A stretch of DNA of 64,000 nucleotides from Ahaetulla prasina (lineage: Eukaryota > Chordata > Lepidosauria > Squamata > Colubridae). The DNA lies in NCBI RefSeq assembly GCF_028640845.1, contig NC_080541.1, positions 9,514,435 through 9,578,434 of the forward strand, written 5' to 3'. A program made the position numbers and the translations under genes. Shown piece by piece: positions 54,292 to 63,978 of this stretch. A model generated the notes under the pieces. That model was not told the DNA's origin. It ran no database searches and saw only the letters and a list, made by a program, of their open reading frames with translations. The number at the start of each line of letters is the position of its first letter. Within the stretch, counting starts at the first letter, position 1.

Positions 54292-54415
54292 AGATGTCTT
54301 CCCACAAGGACTTCCGGATGAGTATGCTTTTGTCGCCACTTTTAAATTCCGGAAGTCATCCAAGCGAGAAGATTGGTACCTTTGGCAGATCATTGACAAA
54401 TACGGCATACCACAG
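54292..54415 (+). CDS. COL22A1: COL22A1 exon, TSPN domain
   Basis: A 124-nt exon after a clear polypyrimidine tract (54251-54289) and AG, ending at a GTAAGG donor. The first base completes the Gln codon from 48323; the remaining 41 codons read DVFPQGLPDEYAFVATFKF, then EDWYLWQIIDKYGIPQ. Human COL22A1 has DVFPQGLPDEYAF and DWYIWQVIDQYSIPQ. The FPxGLPxEY and WxxWQ motifs are hallmarks of collagen TSPN domains. It ends in phase 0. An L3 LINE tail with its microsatellite ends 160 bp upstream, and a solo LTR in antisense begins 50 bp downstream, so little intron sequence around it is free of repeats. Confidence 0.94.
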
Positions 54416-54465
54416 GTAAGGTTGCCTTTTCAGCCTTAAAGAATTCGAGTTAGTTCTTCCCAGCT

Positions 54466-55003
54466 TGTTCTGTTTCCCTCCCCCAATACTCCCAACAAAG
54501 AGTCAGTGAAAGGCCTCCTCTTCTACTTTATTTACATAGATAAATGTCCTGGCCACGTCTACCCACGGGCCTGCCAAGTTTCTGGAGATAATGAGGAAAT
54601 TATAGATAAGGCCAGAATTACTCACGAATATATTCTTCCCTCCATTGATACAGTTTGCCCGCGCAAATTCATTGCTTTGTCCAAGGCAAAAAACCAGGAA
54701 GTCCCGCCTCCTATTTATAGTCTCTGCAGATGTCCATCATTCCTTGGCCTTATCCCAACGCTGTTTCTGCTGCGCGCGCCAGTCACGTCTGCGCAGTCTT
54801 GCATCACTCCAAAACTGTTCTTGGGGCGTTGCCAAATCAGAAGAAGGCTCGAGAGAATCAGGCCTTGCCGGCCCCTCCTCCTCCCTTTAGTGGGTGCCAG
54901 GGAGGGAGAGGGCCCAAGAGAAGAAGGGCTTGCCAGGTCTTCTCCCTCACTTTCTGAATCATCCGAGTCCAGGAGTCCGGGTCCAGGAACCTGGGTCACA
55001 ACA
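54466..55003 (-). mobile_element. Solo LTR (538 bp), antisense, TSD CAGCT
   Basis: On the + strand it runs TGTTCTGTTTCCC ... GGGTCACAACA, flanked by CAGCT at 54461-54465 and 55004-55008. Read on the minus strand it begins TGTTGTGACCCAGG and has CTATAAATAG near 54715. It starts 50 bp downstream of a COL22A1 donor site. Confidence 0.88.
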
Positions 55004-55011
55004 CAGCTTAT

Positions 55012-55397
55012 TAGAATAGAATAGAATAGAATAGAATAGAATAGAATAGAATAGAATAGAATAGAATAGAATAGAATAGAATAGAATAGAATAGAATAGA
55101 ATAGAATAGAATAGAATTTTTTATTGGCTAAGTGTGATTGGACACACAAGGAATTTGTCTTGGTGCATATGCTCTCAGTGTACATAAAAGAAAAGATACA
55201 TTCATCAAGGTACAACATTTACAACACAATTGATGATCAATATATCAATATAAATCATAAGGATTGCCAGCAACAAGTTATAGTCATACAGTCATAAGTG
55301 GAAAGAGATTGGTGATGGGAACTATGAAACGATTAATAGTAGTGCAGATTCAGTAAATAGTCTGACAGTGTTGAGGGAATTATTTGTTTAGCAGAGT
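55012..55397 (-). mobile_element. L3 LINE 3' end, antisense, with (AGAAT)n
   Basis: (TAGAA)n at 55012-55117, then TTTTATTGGCTAAGTGTGAT and the untranslated region to TGTTTAGCAGAGTTATTA. It lies 4 bp from the solo LTR's target duplication. Confidence 0.92.
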
Positions 55398-55591
55398 TAT
55401 TACCCAGCACTGTTGGCCTTCTGTTGACTGTAGCACCTTGATGAACAAAACTGGTTTATTTGTACTAGCCTGGGCTAGGTGCCAACATATAGGAAGGCCT
55501 AACTCTCCAAAAGTTAAGGAATATTAAGAGTGGTTACTTAGAACATAGAATAATAGACTTGGAAGGGATCTTGGAGTTCTTCTAGCCCAAC

Positions 55592-56077
55592 TGTTCTGTC
55601 TCCTTCCCCACTTCGGATTAATGAGCTGGCCTTTAGCCAGTGGATTCTCAGCTCCTATCAGTCCTGGCAGAGACTTGCTGACTCACATAGCAAGACTTTC
55701 AGCTCTTTTTGAAACGGTTCAGCTAAACTTTTGCTTCCCGTGGAGTGTCAGCAGTCCTAAAGCTCCTTATAGATCCTGTGGGATGGGGCTCCTGCCCCAT
55801 CCCTCCCTTTGATGACGCCGCCTCTCTAATCTTCTGAAGCGCGGGTCAATCCAAGCTTGATTATTATTATTATCAGCTGTGTCTGAAGGCGTAGCCTGGG
55901 GAAGGGAGGAATCAGGGGATGACGGCCTCATTACATCCTCCGACTGGTCTGGTTCTGGCTCCTGGAGCCAGGCCAAAGGAATCAGTGCTCCCGAGGTAAG
56001 CATTACCAGCCCTTCCCCCCTCACTTCCTGAGTCACTTTCGGGCATGGAGCCAGGTTTTGGGGCTGGAGTCACAACA
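55592..56077 (-). mobile_element. Solo LTR (486 bp), antisense, TSD CCAAC
   Basis: + strand TGTTCTGTCTCC ... GAGTCACAACA, flanked by CCAAC at 55587-55591 and 56078-56082. Same ends as 54466-55003 but different interior length, including a (TTA)n at 55861-55873. Confidence 0.88.
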
Positions 56078-56111
56078 CCAACCCTGTGCTCTAGGAGGAG
56101 ACCCTATGTCT

Positions 56112-56286
56112 GTGATTGGAACACAGCACCCTCTTTGATGGAGCGCTGGGTGGTTGTGCGTGCATGCACAGGGGGAGGGGCGCATGGGTGGCACACACAC
56201 ATTGCATTATGGATGCGGGAGCGCATGTGTGTTGTCACGTGTGCACACTTTCGGCATGTGGCAACAAAAAGGTTAGCCATCGCTGC
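56112..56286. mobile_element. hAT-like element (GATGGCGAACC group), within CR1
   Basis: Right terminus AAAAGGTTAGCCATCGCTG; left terminus decayed (TGTGATTGGAACACAGC). Flanking CCCTATG on both sides is the target duplication of CR1 sequence. Confidence 0.65.
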
Positions 56287-56356
56287 CCTATGCCATTTCA
56301 GACAAATGTTTGTCCAGTCTCTTTTTGAAAGCCTCTAGTGATGGAGGCAAGCCGTT

Positions 56357-56625
56357 CCACTTTTTTTTTTATTTGAATTTATATCCCGCCCTTCTCCGAA
56401 GACTCAGGACGGCTTACACAGTGTTAAGCAATAGTCTTCATCCATCTGTATATTATATACAAAGTCAACTTATTGCCCCCAACAATCTGGGTCCTCATTT
56501 TACCTACCTTATAAAGGATGGAAGGCTGAGTCAACCTTGGGCCTGGTGGGACTAGAACCTGCAGTAATTGCGAACAGCTGTGTTAATAACAGACAGAGTT
56601 AGTCCGTTGAGCCACCGGAGGCCCT
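56357..56625 (-). mobile_element. tRNA-derived SINE (GGTTCTAGTCCC type), antisense
   Basis: Minus strand: CCGGTGGCTCAACGGACTAA (A box), TGCAGGTTCTAGTCCCACCA (B box), AGCCTTCCATCCTTTATAAG, and the end GAGTCTTCGGAGAAGGGCGG resembling the L2 3' end. It shares its middle part with the SINE at 48446. It interrupts a CR1. Confidence 0.85.
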
Positions 56626-56799
56626 TTGTTGATTGCTCTCACCATTAGGAAATCTCTCCTTAATTCTAGATTGCTTCTCTTCTTGGTTAATTTCCAACCA
56701 TTGTTTGTACTTCAGTGGGAGTCCACACGCCGAAAAGAACACGGATAGTTCCATGAGGCTTTATATTGTACTTGGAAAACTGTATCCAGTTTTGATCAC

Positions 56800-57385
56800 A
56801 AAGCTGTTGAGACTCTAAAAAGAGTGCAGAGAAGCACAACAAAAACGATTGGGGACTGAAGGCTAAAACGAACAGTCACAGGAACTGTATAAGTCTAGTC
56901 CAGGGGTCTGCAAACTTGGCTCTTTTAAGACTTGTGGACTTCAACTACCAGAGTTCCTCAGCCAGCTTTGCTCTGAAGTCCACAAGTCTTAAAAGAGCCA
57001 AGTTTGCAGACCCCTGGACTAGTCTAACAAAAAGAAGGGACAGACATGACAGGATAGCAGTCTCCCAATATTTGAGCGGCTGTCACAGAAAAGAAGAGAT
57101 TGACCTATTCTCCAAAGCACCTGAGGGCAAGAGAAGAAGTAATGGATGGAAGCTTATTAAAGAGAGATCCAACCTAGAATTAAAGAGAAATTTCCTGTCA
57201 CTGAAAACAATTAATCAGTGGAATGGCTTGCCTTCAGAAGTTATGGGTGTTCATCACTGGAGGTTTTAAAGAAGGGAGTGCATCCATTTGTCCAGAATGG
57301 TATATGGTCTCCTGCTTAAGCAAGGGGTTGGACTAAAAGACCTCCAAGGTCCCTTCCAACTCTGTTATTCTGTTAAGTCACCTGG
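56800..57385 (+). mobile_element. Canonical CR1 LINE 3' part, split by a hAT hairpin
   Basis: Codons for AVSQYLSGCHRKEEIDLFSK, then [20 protein letters not shown], and end GGTTGGACTAAAAGACCTCC / CCCTTCCAACTCTGTTATTC. The hairpin element sits at 56901-57016. Confidence 0.88.
56901..57016. mobile_element. hAT-like hairpin element (CAGGGGTC group), 116 bp
   Basis: CAGGGGTCTGCAAACTTGGC ... CAAGTTTGCAGACCCCTG, flanked by GTCTAGTC / GACTAGTC (7 of 8, TA-centred). Perfect-looking arms. Confidence 0.9.
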
Positions 57386-57911
57386 AGTTGACTCTGATTC
57401 AGAACAGAATGGTTCAAAAATGTCTTGGTTGCATTAGGTTTCTTTGCTTTCCAAGGACTCTACACAGCACAACGTAGCAATTCTAAACGCAACACTTTAA
57501 TTACAACACACACCTTCCTTATCCACAGGCTATTGCTTTGGATCACTTCCACCCTTCTAGGGTTTTGCAAGGTGACGTTGCCAACTAAAAATGCCTTTGA
57601 TATTCAGTCCTTTATATCTAGTTTAAACAGAGCCTTTAAAGTAGCATACACCCTTTCTCCAAACACCTTTCTCCAAACGTTCTTGGGATAATTGGGATGA
57701 GGTATAGCTTCAGCGTGGTTGTTCCTTTTTGTAATTGCTATTGAGCTTCCAGCAAAGTTCCAAACTCCTGGCAGGACTTCTACCAGGACATGCTGCTCAC
57801 CGTAGCTTGCAGACCTGGCAGTTGAATGAAAGTCCTCATGCAAGATTGTAATCACTGCCAACCTGCACCCATCCCCTCCGCTTCTCTGTCTGTAGGTGAT
57901 TTGCATTCATG
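57386..57911. other. Intron, no recognised feature
   Basis: Unassigned. The overlapping 88- and 100-codon frames on opposite strands (57425-57691, 57604-57906) have no motif known to me. Confidence 0.45.
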
Positions 57912-58180
57912 CTTTTTATTAAAATTTGCATTTATATCCCACCCTTCTCCGAAGACTCAGGGCGGCTTACACTATGTCAAGCAATAGTCTTCATCCATTT
58001 GTATACTATATACAAAGTCAACTTTTATTGCCCCCAACAATCTGGGTCCTCATTTTACCTACCTTATAAAGGATGGAAGGCTGAGTCAACCTTGGGCCTG
58101 GTGAGACTTGAACCTGCAGTAATTGCAAGCAGCTGCTGTTAATAACAGACTGCATTAGTCTGTTGAGCTACCGGAGGCTT
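57912..58180 (-). mobile_element. tRNA-derived SINE (GGTTCTAGTCCC type), antisense
   Basis: Near copy of 56357-56625: TTATATCCCACCCTTCTCCG, CCCCCAACAATCTGGGTCCT, GGTGAGACTTGAACCTGCAG and GAGCTACCGGAGGC. Confidence 0.87.
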
Positions 58181-58407
58181 TGTGCTACACACCTTTCCCC
58201 CCATTCTGTCTCAGCGTTGACTTTTTGTAAGCTCGAAAGACTGGGCAGAGTGAAGTTGCCTCTGGACATCAGCATGTCCTTGAAAGCACCAGGGTGTGGC
58301 TCAGGTAACACAACAAGGGCTTGGATGCTTGTGAGTAAGTGTATGACTGCATGTCTGAATGCATGAAGGAAGTGCAGAGATGCATTTCTGCCTGGCTGCA
58401 GCAGACT

Positions 58408-58512
58408 GCAGAGTTGTTGGTGGCGCAGTGGTTAGAACGCAGCATTGCAGGCTACTTTTGCCGACTGCCAGCAGTTTGATTCTTACCGGCTCAAGGTTGA
58501 CTCAGCCTTGAA
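58408..58512 (+). mobile_element. tRNA-derived SINE, 5' part
   Basis: GTTGGTGGCGCAGTGGTTAG (A box), CAGCAGTTTGATTCTTACCG (B box, degenerate) and AAGGTTGACTCAGCCTT. The 3' half is missing. Confidence 0.8.
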
Positions 58513-58769
58513 GCAATGCAACCTATAGAAGCAATGCACGAGGCAGTCTCCAACTCCACATGCATTGTAAAGATGAAGTTATTTCTTTGTACCTTCCAGT
58601 TTGTTTTTAAATAGATCTTTCCATCTGCCGAAGTGGCAAGGAAGTTTTGTCCCACTGGAAGCACGATCAAGAATTAAAGTGGCATTAATCACAAGCGTAT
58701 CAGTGCAACAGATAAATAGGTTTCCAGATCAATTCAGAAATCAAATGCCACAGATCCAGGTTGAGATTT

Positions 58770-58890
58770 GAAGGGTTCTTAGTGCTCTCTGTGATTGGAT
58801 GTTTTCTTACAGATATTTCATTATCCAATTATCAGAGCTACTTTGAGTAATAAAATGTCTGTAAGAAAACAATGAAGCTCAGAGAACACC
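58770..58890. repeat. Inverted repeat (GTAATGAAACATCTGCAAG family)
   Basis: TTTTCTTACAGATATTTCAT faces ATGTCTGTAAGAAAACAATG, as at 19540-19655. The hAT element at 58897 follows directly. Confidence 0.65.
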
Positions 58891-58896
58891 AAAGAC

Positions 58897-59448
58897 CAGG
58901 GGTGAAATGCTCCCGGTTTGGACCGGATCACGCGATCCGGTAGCAATGGGGGCGGGTAGGATATCGGAGAACCGGTATCAAAAATCCCTGCCTCCCCCAC
59001 CGCCCACACCTCGCTGTTCTTCTTCTTCTCTTCTTCAAATGGCCTTAAATGATTGCCCTGGCGCTTCAAAGGGACGCACTACAGCTGATCAGCAATGTAG
59101 GCGGCTAGTAGACCGGTGCCTCTATTTTTAAAGAAGGTAGACCAGTGCACTCCCAAAAAAGGCAATTAGTAGACCGGTGCCTCTATTTTTAAAGAAGGTA
59201 GACTGGTGCGCTCCCAAAAAAAGGCAATTAGGAGACCGGTGCCTCTATTTTTAAAGAAGGTAGACTGGTGCGCTCCCAAGTTTTGTGTAATTTGTTTATT
59301 ATTTTTATTATTTATTATTATTGGCCATGCCCATTCAGTCACCTGACCATCAAGCCATGGCCACCGGGTCACCTGACCACCAAGCCACACCCACCAATTA
59401 AGCCACGCCCGCAGAACTGGTACGGAAAATTTTTAGATTTCACTCATG
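58897..59448. mobile_element. hAT-like element (ACCGGTT group), 552 bp
   Basis: CAGGGGTGAAATGCTCCCGG ... AGATTTCACTCATG, flanked by CCAAAGAC / CCAAGGAC (7 of 8). Contains a tandem triplication (59099-59281) and ATTAAGCCACGCCCGC-type modules near the right end. Confidence 0.85.
59099..59281 (+). repeat. Three tandem ~62-bp units inside hAT element
   Basis: GACCGGTGCCTCTATTTTTA occurs at about 59112, 59174 and 59236, each followed by AAGAAGGTAGACTGGTGCGC-like sequence. Confidence 0.9.
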
Positions 59449-59599
59449 CCAAGGACCCCTCATTGAAACCTTGAACTACAAAGATTCTCTTTTATGGGTT
59501 GAGATTTATATTAATCAAGACCATCGGAAAGATGACCAGATCATTGAAATGTTCTATCATTGTTTTCTAGACAGTGATTTGTTTTAAAAAAATCCAGAA

Positions 59600-60330
59600 C
59601 TTTAACAATACAGCCAACCTCAATTGCAGATGATCCTGGCTTGCTGGAAGGAATTCATTTGATCAACTCATGAGCATGGTGGGTGGTAGCATGGCCAATG
59701 ATTCTCGTATTACGCCAATTGAATTGTTGCTGTTCAATGTCAGTGTGAGTCAGAGGTGGGTTTCAGGAGGTTCGGACCAGTTCTGGAGAACCGGTAATGG
59801 AAATTTTGAGTAGTTCGGAGAACCGGTAATAAAAATTCTGACTGGCTCCGTCCCCATCTATTCTCTGCCTCCCAAGTCCCAGCTGATTGGGAGGAAATGG
59901 GGATTTTACAGTATCCTTCCCCTGGAGTGGGGAGGGAATGGAGACTTTACAGTATCCTTCCCCTGCCATGCCCACCAAGCCACGCCCATCAAGCCATGCC
60001 ACACCCATCAAGCCATACCCATAGAACCGGAAGTAAAAAAAATTGAAACCCACCACTGGTGTCAGTAGAAATTAGAGATTTGGGATCGTGGCATTTGACT
60101 GCCAGCTGGTGTTCATGGATTCTGGTTTTCAATCGACATGATGTTCGTTCCATGTAGAATTGGTTGCAAATCAAGTTATATATGATTTTGTAAATTACAT
60201 TGTTTCTTTCATCCTTCTGTATCTTTGGTTCCTGATAATTCCTGGTGGAGTATGGCTGTGGGTTTGTGGGCTATTGATATTCCTAGAGGTTATCACTCTT
60301 CAATATCTTTTTACTTTGTAGGAAATTTCT
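59600..60330 (-). mobile_element. Penelope-like element remnant, split by a hAT element
   Basis: Minus-strand codons at 60060-60174 read YMERTSCRLKTRIHEHQLAV, resembling the GIY-YIG endonuclease region of vertebrate Penelope-like elements (a G.T...L..RI.EH pattern). 59650-59750 appears to continue it. Decayed; limits approximate. Confidence 0.55.
59751..60048. mobile_element. hAT-like element (ACCGGTT group), 298 bp
   Basis: CAGAGGTGGGTTTCAGGAGG ... ATTGAAACCCACCACTG, flanked by GTGTGAGT / GTGTCAGT (7 of 8). Carries GAGAACCGGTAATGG twice and the CCACCAAGCCACGCCCA module. Confidence 0.9.
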
Positions 60331-60334
60331 AAAA

Positions 60335-60616
60335 CAGGGGCATCAAACTTGATTTCATTGAGGGCTACATCAGGGTTTTGTTTGACCTTGGGGGGCCGGA
60401 GTGGGCATGGCTAGGATGGGTGTGGCCAGCTCGATATCACTCGTGTCGGGGGACGCCAGTGCTGGCCTGACCACTCTGCAAGAGAAAATGGGCTCCTGAG
60501 CTCTGTTTTCTCTGGCAGAGGCAGTCCTTTGCTGTTTCCAGGGAAGCCCAGTGGGTCAGATCTAAGCACCCCACAGGCTGGATCTGGGCCCCGGGGCCTT
60601 GAGTTTGACACACCCG
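60335..60616. mobile_element. hAT-like element (GGCATCAAACT group), ~282 bp
   Basis: CAGGGGCATCAAACTTGATT ... CCTTGAGTTTGACACACCCG, with flanks TTCTAAAA / TTCTATCT (partial match). No coding frame. Confidence 0.65.
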
Positions 60617-60965
60617 TTCTATCTCATCTGAACATTTCTTCATTACAATGGGCAGTTCACCATCCTGCACAGTCATGCTTTCTTCTTGACTTTTGTGTCT
60701 AGCATGTTGATCGTATATAGCGCCGGGATGGCGAACCTATGGCATGTGTGCCACAGGTGGCATGCAGAGCCCTCTCTGTGGACATGCGAGCCATTGCCCC
60801 AGCTCAGTTCCACGGTGCATGCACAGGTGCCTCCCGCTGGCCAGATAATACTCGGGTCCCTGCCGCATGTGCGTGAGAGGCAAGGGGCATGCGGGGGGGA
60901 CACGTGTGCATGTACAGGGAGTGGGAGAGTCACACTTGCATGTAGGAGGGGGGGTGAGCACAGGA

Positions 60966-61066
60966 GGGTTTTTATTTTATTTTATTTTATTTGAATTTAT
61001 ATCCCGCCCTTCTCCGAAGACTCAGGGCGGCTTATAGCCACAGTAAAATACAAAAACTACAAATAC
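60966..61066 (-). mobile_element. SINE 3' end, antisense
   Basis: TTTTATTTTATTTGAATTTA, TATCCCGCCCTTCTCCGAAG and ACTCAGGGCGGCTTATAGCC match the 3' end of the SINEs at 56357 and 57912. The remainder is probably 62540-62735, with the L2 inserted in between. Confidence 0.75.
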
Positions 61067-61074
61067 AGTGCTAT

Positions 61075-62475
61075 TTATTTATTTATTTATTTATTTATTC
61101 ATATTTTTATACCGCCCTATCTCCCTAGGGACTCAGGGCGGTGTACAGCCATCTAAAAACAAAATAAATATACACAGTAAAACATTAATCTAAAAAACTT
61201 ATTAAATAGGCCGAAAATTTAAAATAGACATAAATAATAAAACCCCAAGTTAAAACCAAATCTAAAATTTAAACAATTAAAATTTAAGAATCTAGTCCAG
61301 TCCTGCGCAAATAAATAGATGTGTCTTAAGCTCATGTGGAAGGTCCAAGGTCAGGAAGTTGACGAAGTCCTGGGGAAGCCTGCTCCAGAGGGTGGGAGCC
61401 CCCACAGAAAAGGCCCTTCCCCTGGGCGTCGCCAGTCGGCACTGCCTAGCTGACGGCACCCTGAGGAGTCCCTCCCTGTGGGAGCGCACGGGTCGGTGGG
61501 AGGCATTCGGTGGCAGCAGACGGTCCCGTAAGTAACCCGGCCCTATGCCATGGAGCGCTTTAAAGATCATTACCAAAACCTTGAAGCGCACCCGGAAAAC
61601 CACAGGTAGCCAGTGCAGTCTGCGCAGGAGAGGTGTTACATGGGAGCCACGAGGGGCTCCCTCTATCACCCGCAGCCGCATTCTGAACTACCTGAGTCTC
61701 CGGGTGCTCCTCAAGGGAGCCCCATGTAGAGAGCATTGCAGTAGTCCAGACGAGATGTCACGAGCATGAGTGACCGTGCATAAGGCATCCCGGTCTAGAA
61801 AGGCGCAACTGGCGGACCAGGCGAACCTGGTAAAAGCTCTCCTGGAGACGGCCGTCAGATGATCTTGAAGACAGCCGTCCATCCAGGAGAACGCCCAAGT
61901 TATGCATTCTCCATTGGGGCCAATGACTCGCCCCAACAGTCAGCCGAGGCTGCAGCTGACTGTACCGGGATGCCGCATCCACAGCCACTCCGCCTTGGAG
62001 GATTGAGCTTGAGCCTGTTTCTCCCCATCCAGACCCGTCGGCTTCCAGACACCGGGACAGCACCTCGATAGCTTCGCTGGGGTGGTCCGTGTGGAAAAGT
62101 ACAGCTGGGTGTCATCAGCGACAGCTGGTACCTCACCGAAACCACTGATGATCTCACCCAGCGGCTTCATATAGATGTTGAACAAGAGGGGCGAGAGAAT
62201 CGACCCCTGAGGCACCCCACAAGTGAGGCGCCTCGGGGCCGACCTCTGCCCCCCCGTCAACACCGTCTGCGACTGATCGGAGAGATAGGAGGAGAACCAC
62301 CGATAAACGGTGCCTCCCACTCCCAATCCCTTCAACCGGTGCAGCAGGATACCATGGTCGATGGTATCAAAAGCCGCTGAGAGGTCTAATAGGACCAAGG
62401 CAGAGGAACAACCCCTATCCCTGGCCCTCCAGAGATCATCCACCAACGCGACCAAAGCCGTCTCAGTGCTGTAAC
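61075..62475 (-). mobile_element. L2-like LINE, antisense, 5'-truncated
   Basis: TTTATTTATTTATTTATTCA tail, ACTCAGGGCGGTGTACAGCC, then the reverse transcriptase in antisense (61292-62482). It begins (5') at AGCACTGAGACGGC, in the codons for YSTETALVALVDDL, so slightly shorter than the copy at 14540. Confidence 0.9.
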
Positions 62476-62482
62476 CAAACAT
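61292..62482 (-). pseudogene. L2-like LINE reverse transcriptase
   Basis: Minus strand 62482-61940: STETALVALVDDLWRARDRG, VLLDLSAAFDTIDHGILLHR, LTCGVPQGSILSPLLFNIYM; the YADD box is damaged (VADDTQLYFS after a substitution/indel, near 62125). After frame changes, 61936-61688 and 61681-61292 give the thumb and C-terminal region (LHWLPVVFRVRFKVLVMIFK). At least three breaks; inactive. Confidence 0.87.
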
Positions 62483-62539
62483 TTACAGCTAAAAACAAAC
62501 ATTAAAAAACTTATTCAAGTTTTTCAAGTTTTCAAGTTC

Positions 62540-62735
62540 AAGTTCAACTTATTCAAGTTTTTAAGCAATAGTCTTCATCCATTTGTATATTATATACAAA
62601 GTCAACTTTTTATTGCCCCCAACAATAGGATGGAAGGCTGAGTCAACCTTGGGCTTGGTGGGACTTGAACCTGCAGTAATTGCAAGCAGCTGTTGTTAAT
62701 AACAGACAGACTTAGTCTGCTGAGCCACCAGAGGC
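62540..62735 (-). mobile_element. tRNA-derived SINE (GGTTCTAGTCCC type), 5' part, antisense
   Basis: ATAGTCTTCATCCATTTGTA, TGGTGGGACTTGAACCTGCA (B box in reverse) and TGAGCCACCAGAGGCACC. Preceded by AAGTTTTTCAAG-type reiterations (62510-62565). Confidence 0.8.
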
Positions 62736-63169
62736 ACCAGAGGTTGCGGGTGCATGTGCAGGGGGTGGGGGAGCGTAGGCAGTTGGTGCGCATGTGTGGG
62801 GTCAGGGCACACAAGGGGACACACGCGTATTGCATTATGGCATTATGGCATGCGATGACAAAAAGGTTAGCCATCACTGGTTTATAGCAATGGACCAGGA
62901 ATAATGAATTCTCAGAATCAGGGACACCTCTAGCTGCAGATCAGAACTTTTTAAAGCCATCAACTCTCTGGGTCCTGCGACACTGTTAAATTTGATTTAG
63001 TGCTGTACTAAACCTAGGGTCTTCCCATAATTCCTCACAATTGGTTATGCCAGTTGAAGCAGATGAGTTTTGTGGTCTAAAGCAGGGGTCTCCAACCTTG
63101 GCAACTTTAAGCCTGGAGGACTTCAACTCCAGAATACCCCAGCCAGCAAAGCTGTATCTGTATCATCAA

Positions 63170-63635
<466 letters not shown>

Positions 63636-63978
63636 CTGTTCTTGGTTTTGAGATACCTTTTCTTCATTCCTGCCTACATAATATCCTGTAAGGCAGGGGT
63701 CTCCAACCTTAGCAGATTTCAACTCCCAGAATTCAACTCCCAGAATCCCCCAACCAGCAAAAGCTGGCTGGGGAATTCTGGGAGTTGAAGTCCACCAGGC
63801 TTAAAGTTGCCAAGGTTGGAGACCCCTGGTCTAAAGCATCTGGGACACATAGAAATAAATGGATTCTATGTTTGATGAACTTTGTTCTTATCCTTCTTCT
63901 TGCGATTGATTAGCTCCTTTGTTGGATATTCATTCCATAAAGAGTCCTGTCCTTACAGTGTTATGTCTGCTTTCAAAG

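Larger units (their letters stand above)
55540..56720 (-). mobile_element. CR1 LINE 3' end, antisense, with three inserts
   Basis: Pieces 55540-55591 (ACTTGGAAGGGATCTTGGAG), 56083-56111 (AGGAGACCCTATG), 56287-56350 (TTTGTCCAGTCTCTTTTTGA) and 56626-56720 (AATCTCTCCTTAATTCTAGA) are consecutive parts of one antisense CR1. An LTR, a hAT-like element and a SINE separate them. Confidence 0.85.
60721..62879. mobile_element. hAT-like element (GATGGCGAACC group) holding SINE and L2 inserts
   Basis: Left part 60721-60965 (CGCCGGGATGGCGAACCTATG) and right part 62743-62879 (AAAAAGGTTAGCCATCACTG) are flanked by GTATATAG / GTTTATAG (7 of 8, TA-centred). Between them lie SINE pieces and a long antisense L2, all younger. 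Confidence 0.85.

Noticed and set aside
54506..55024. 172-codon + strand frame after the COL22A1 exon
   Set aside because: It runs through the antisense solo LTR and has no splice acceptor or known domain.
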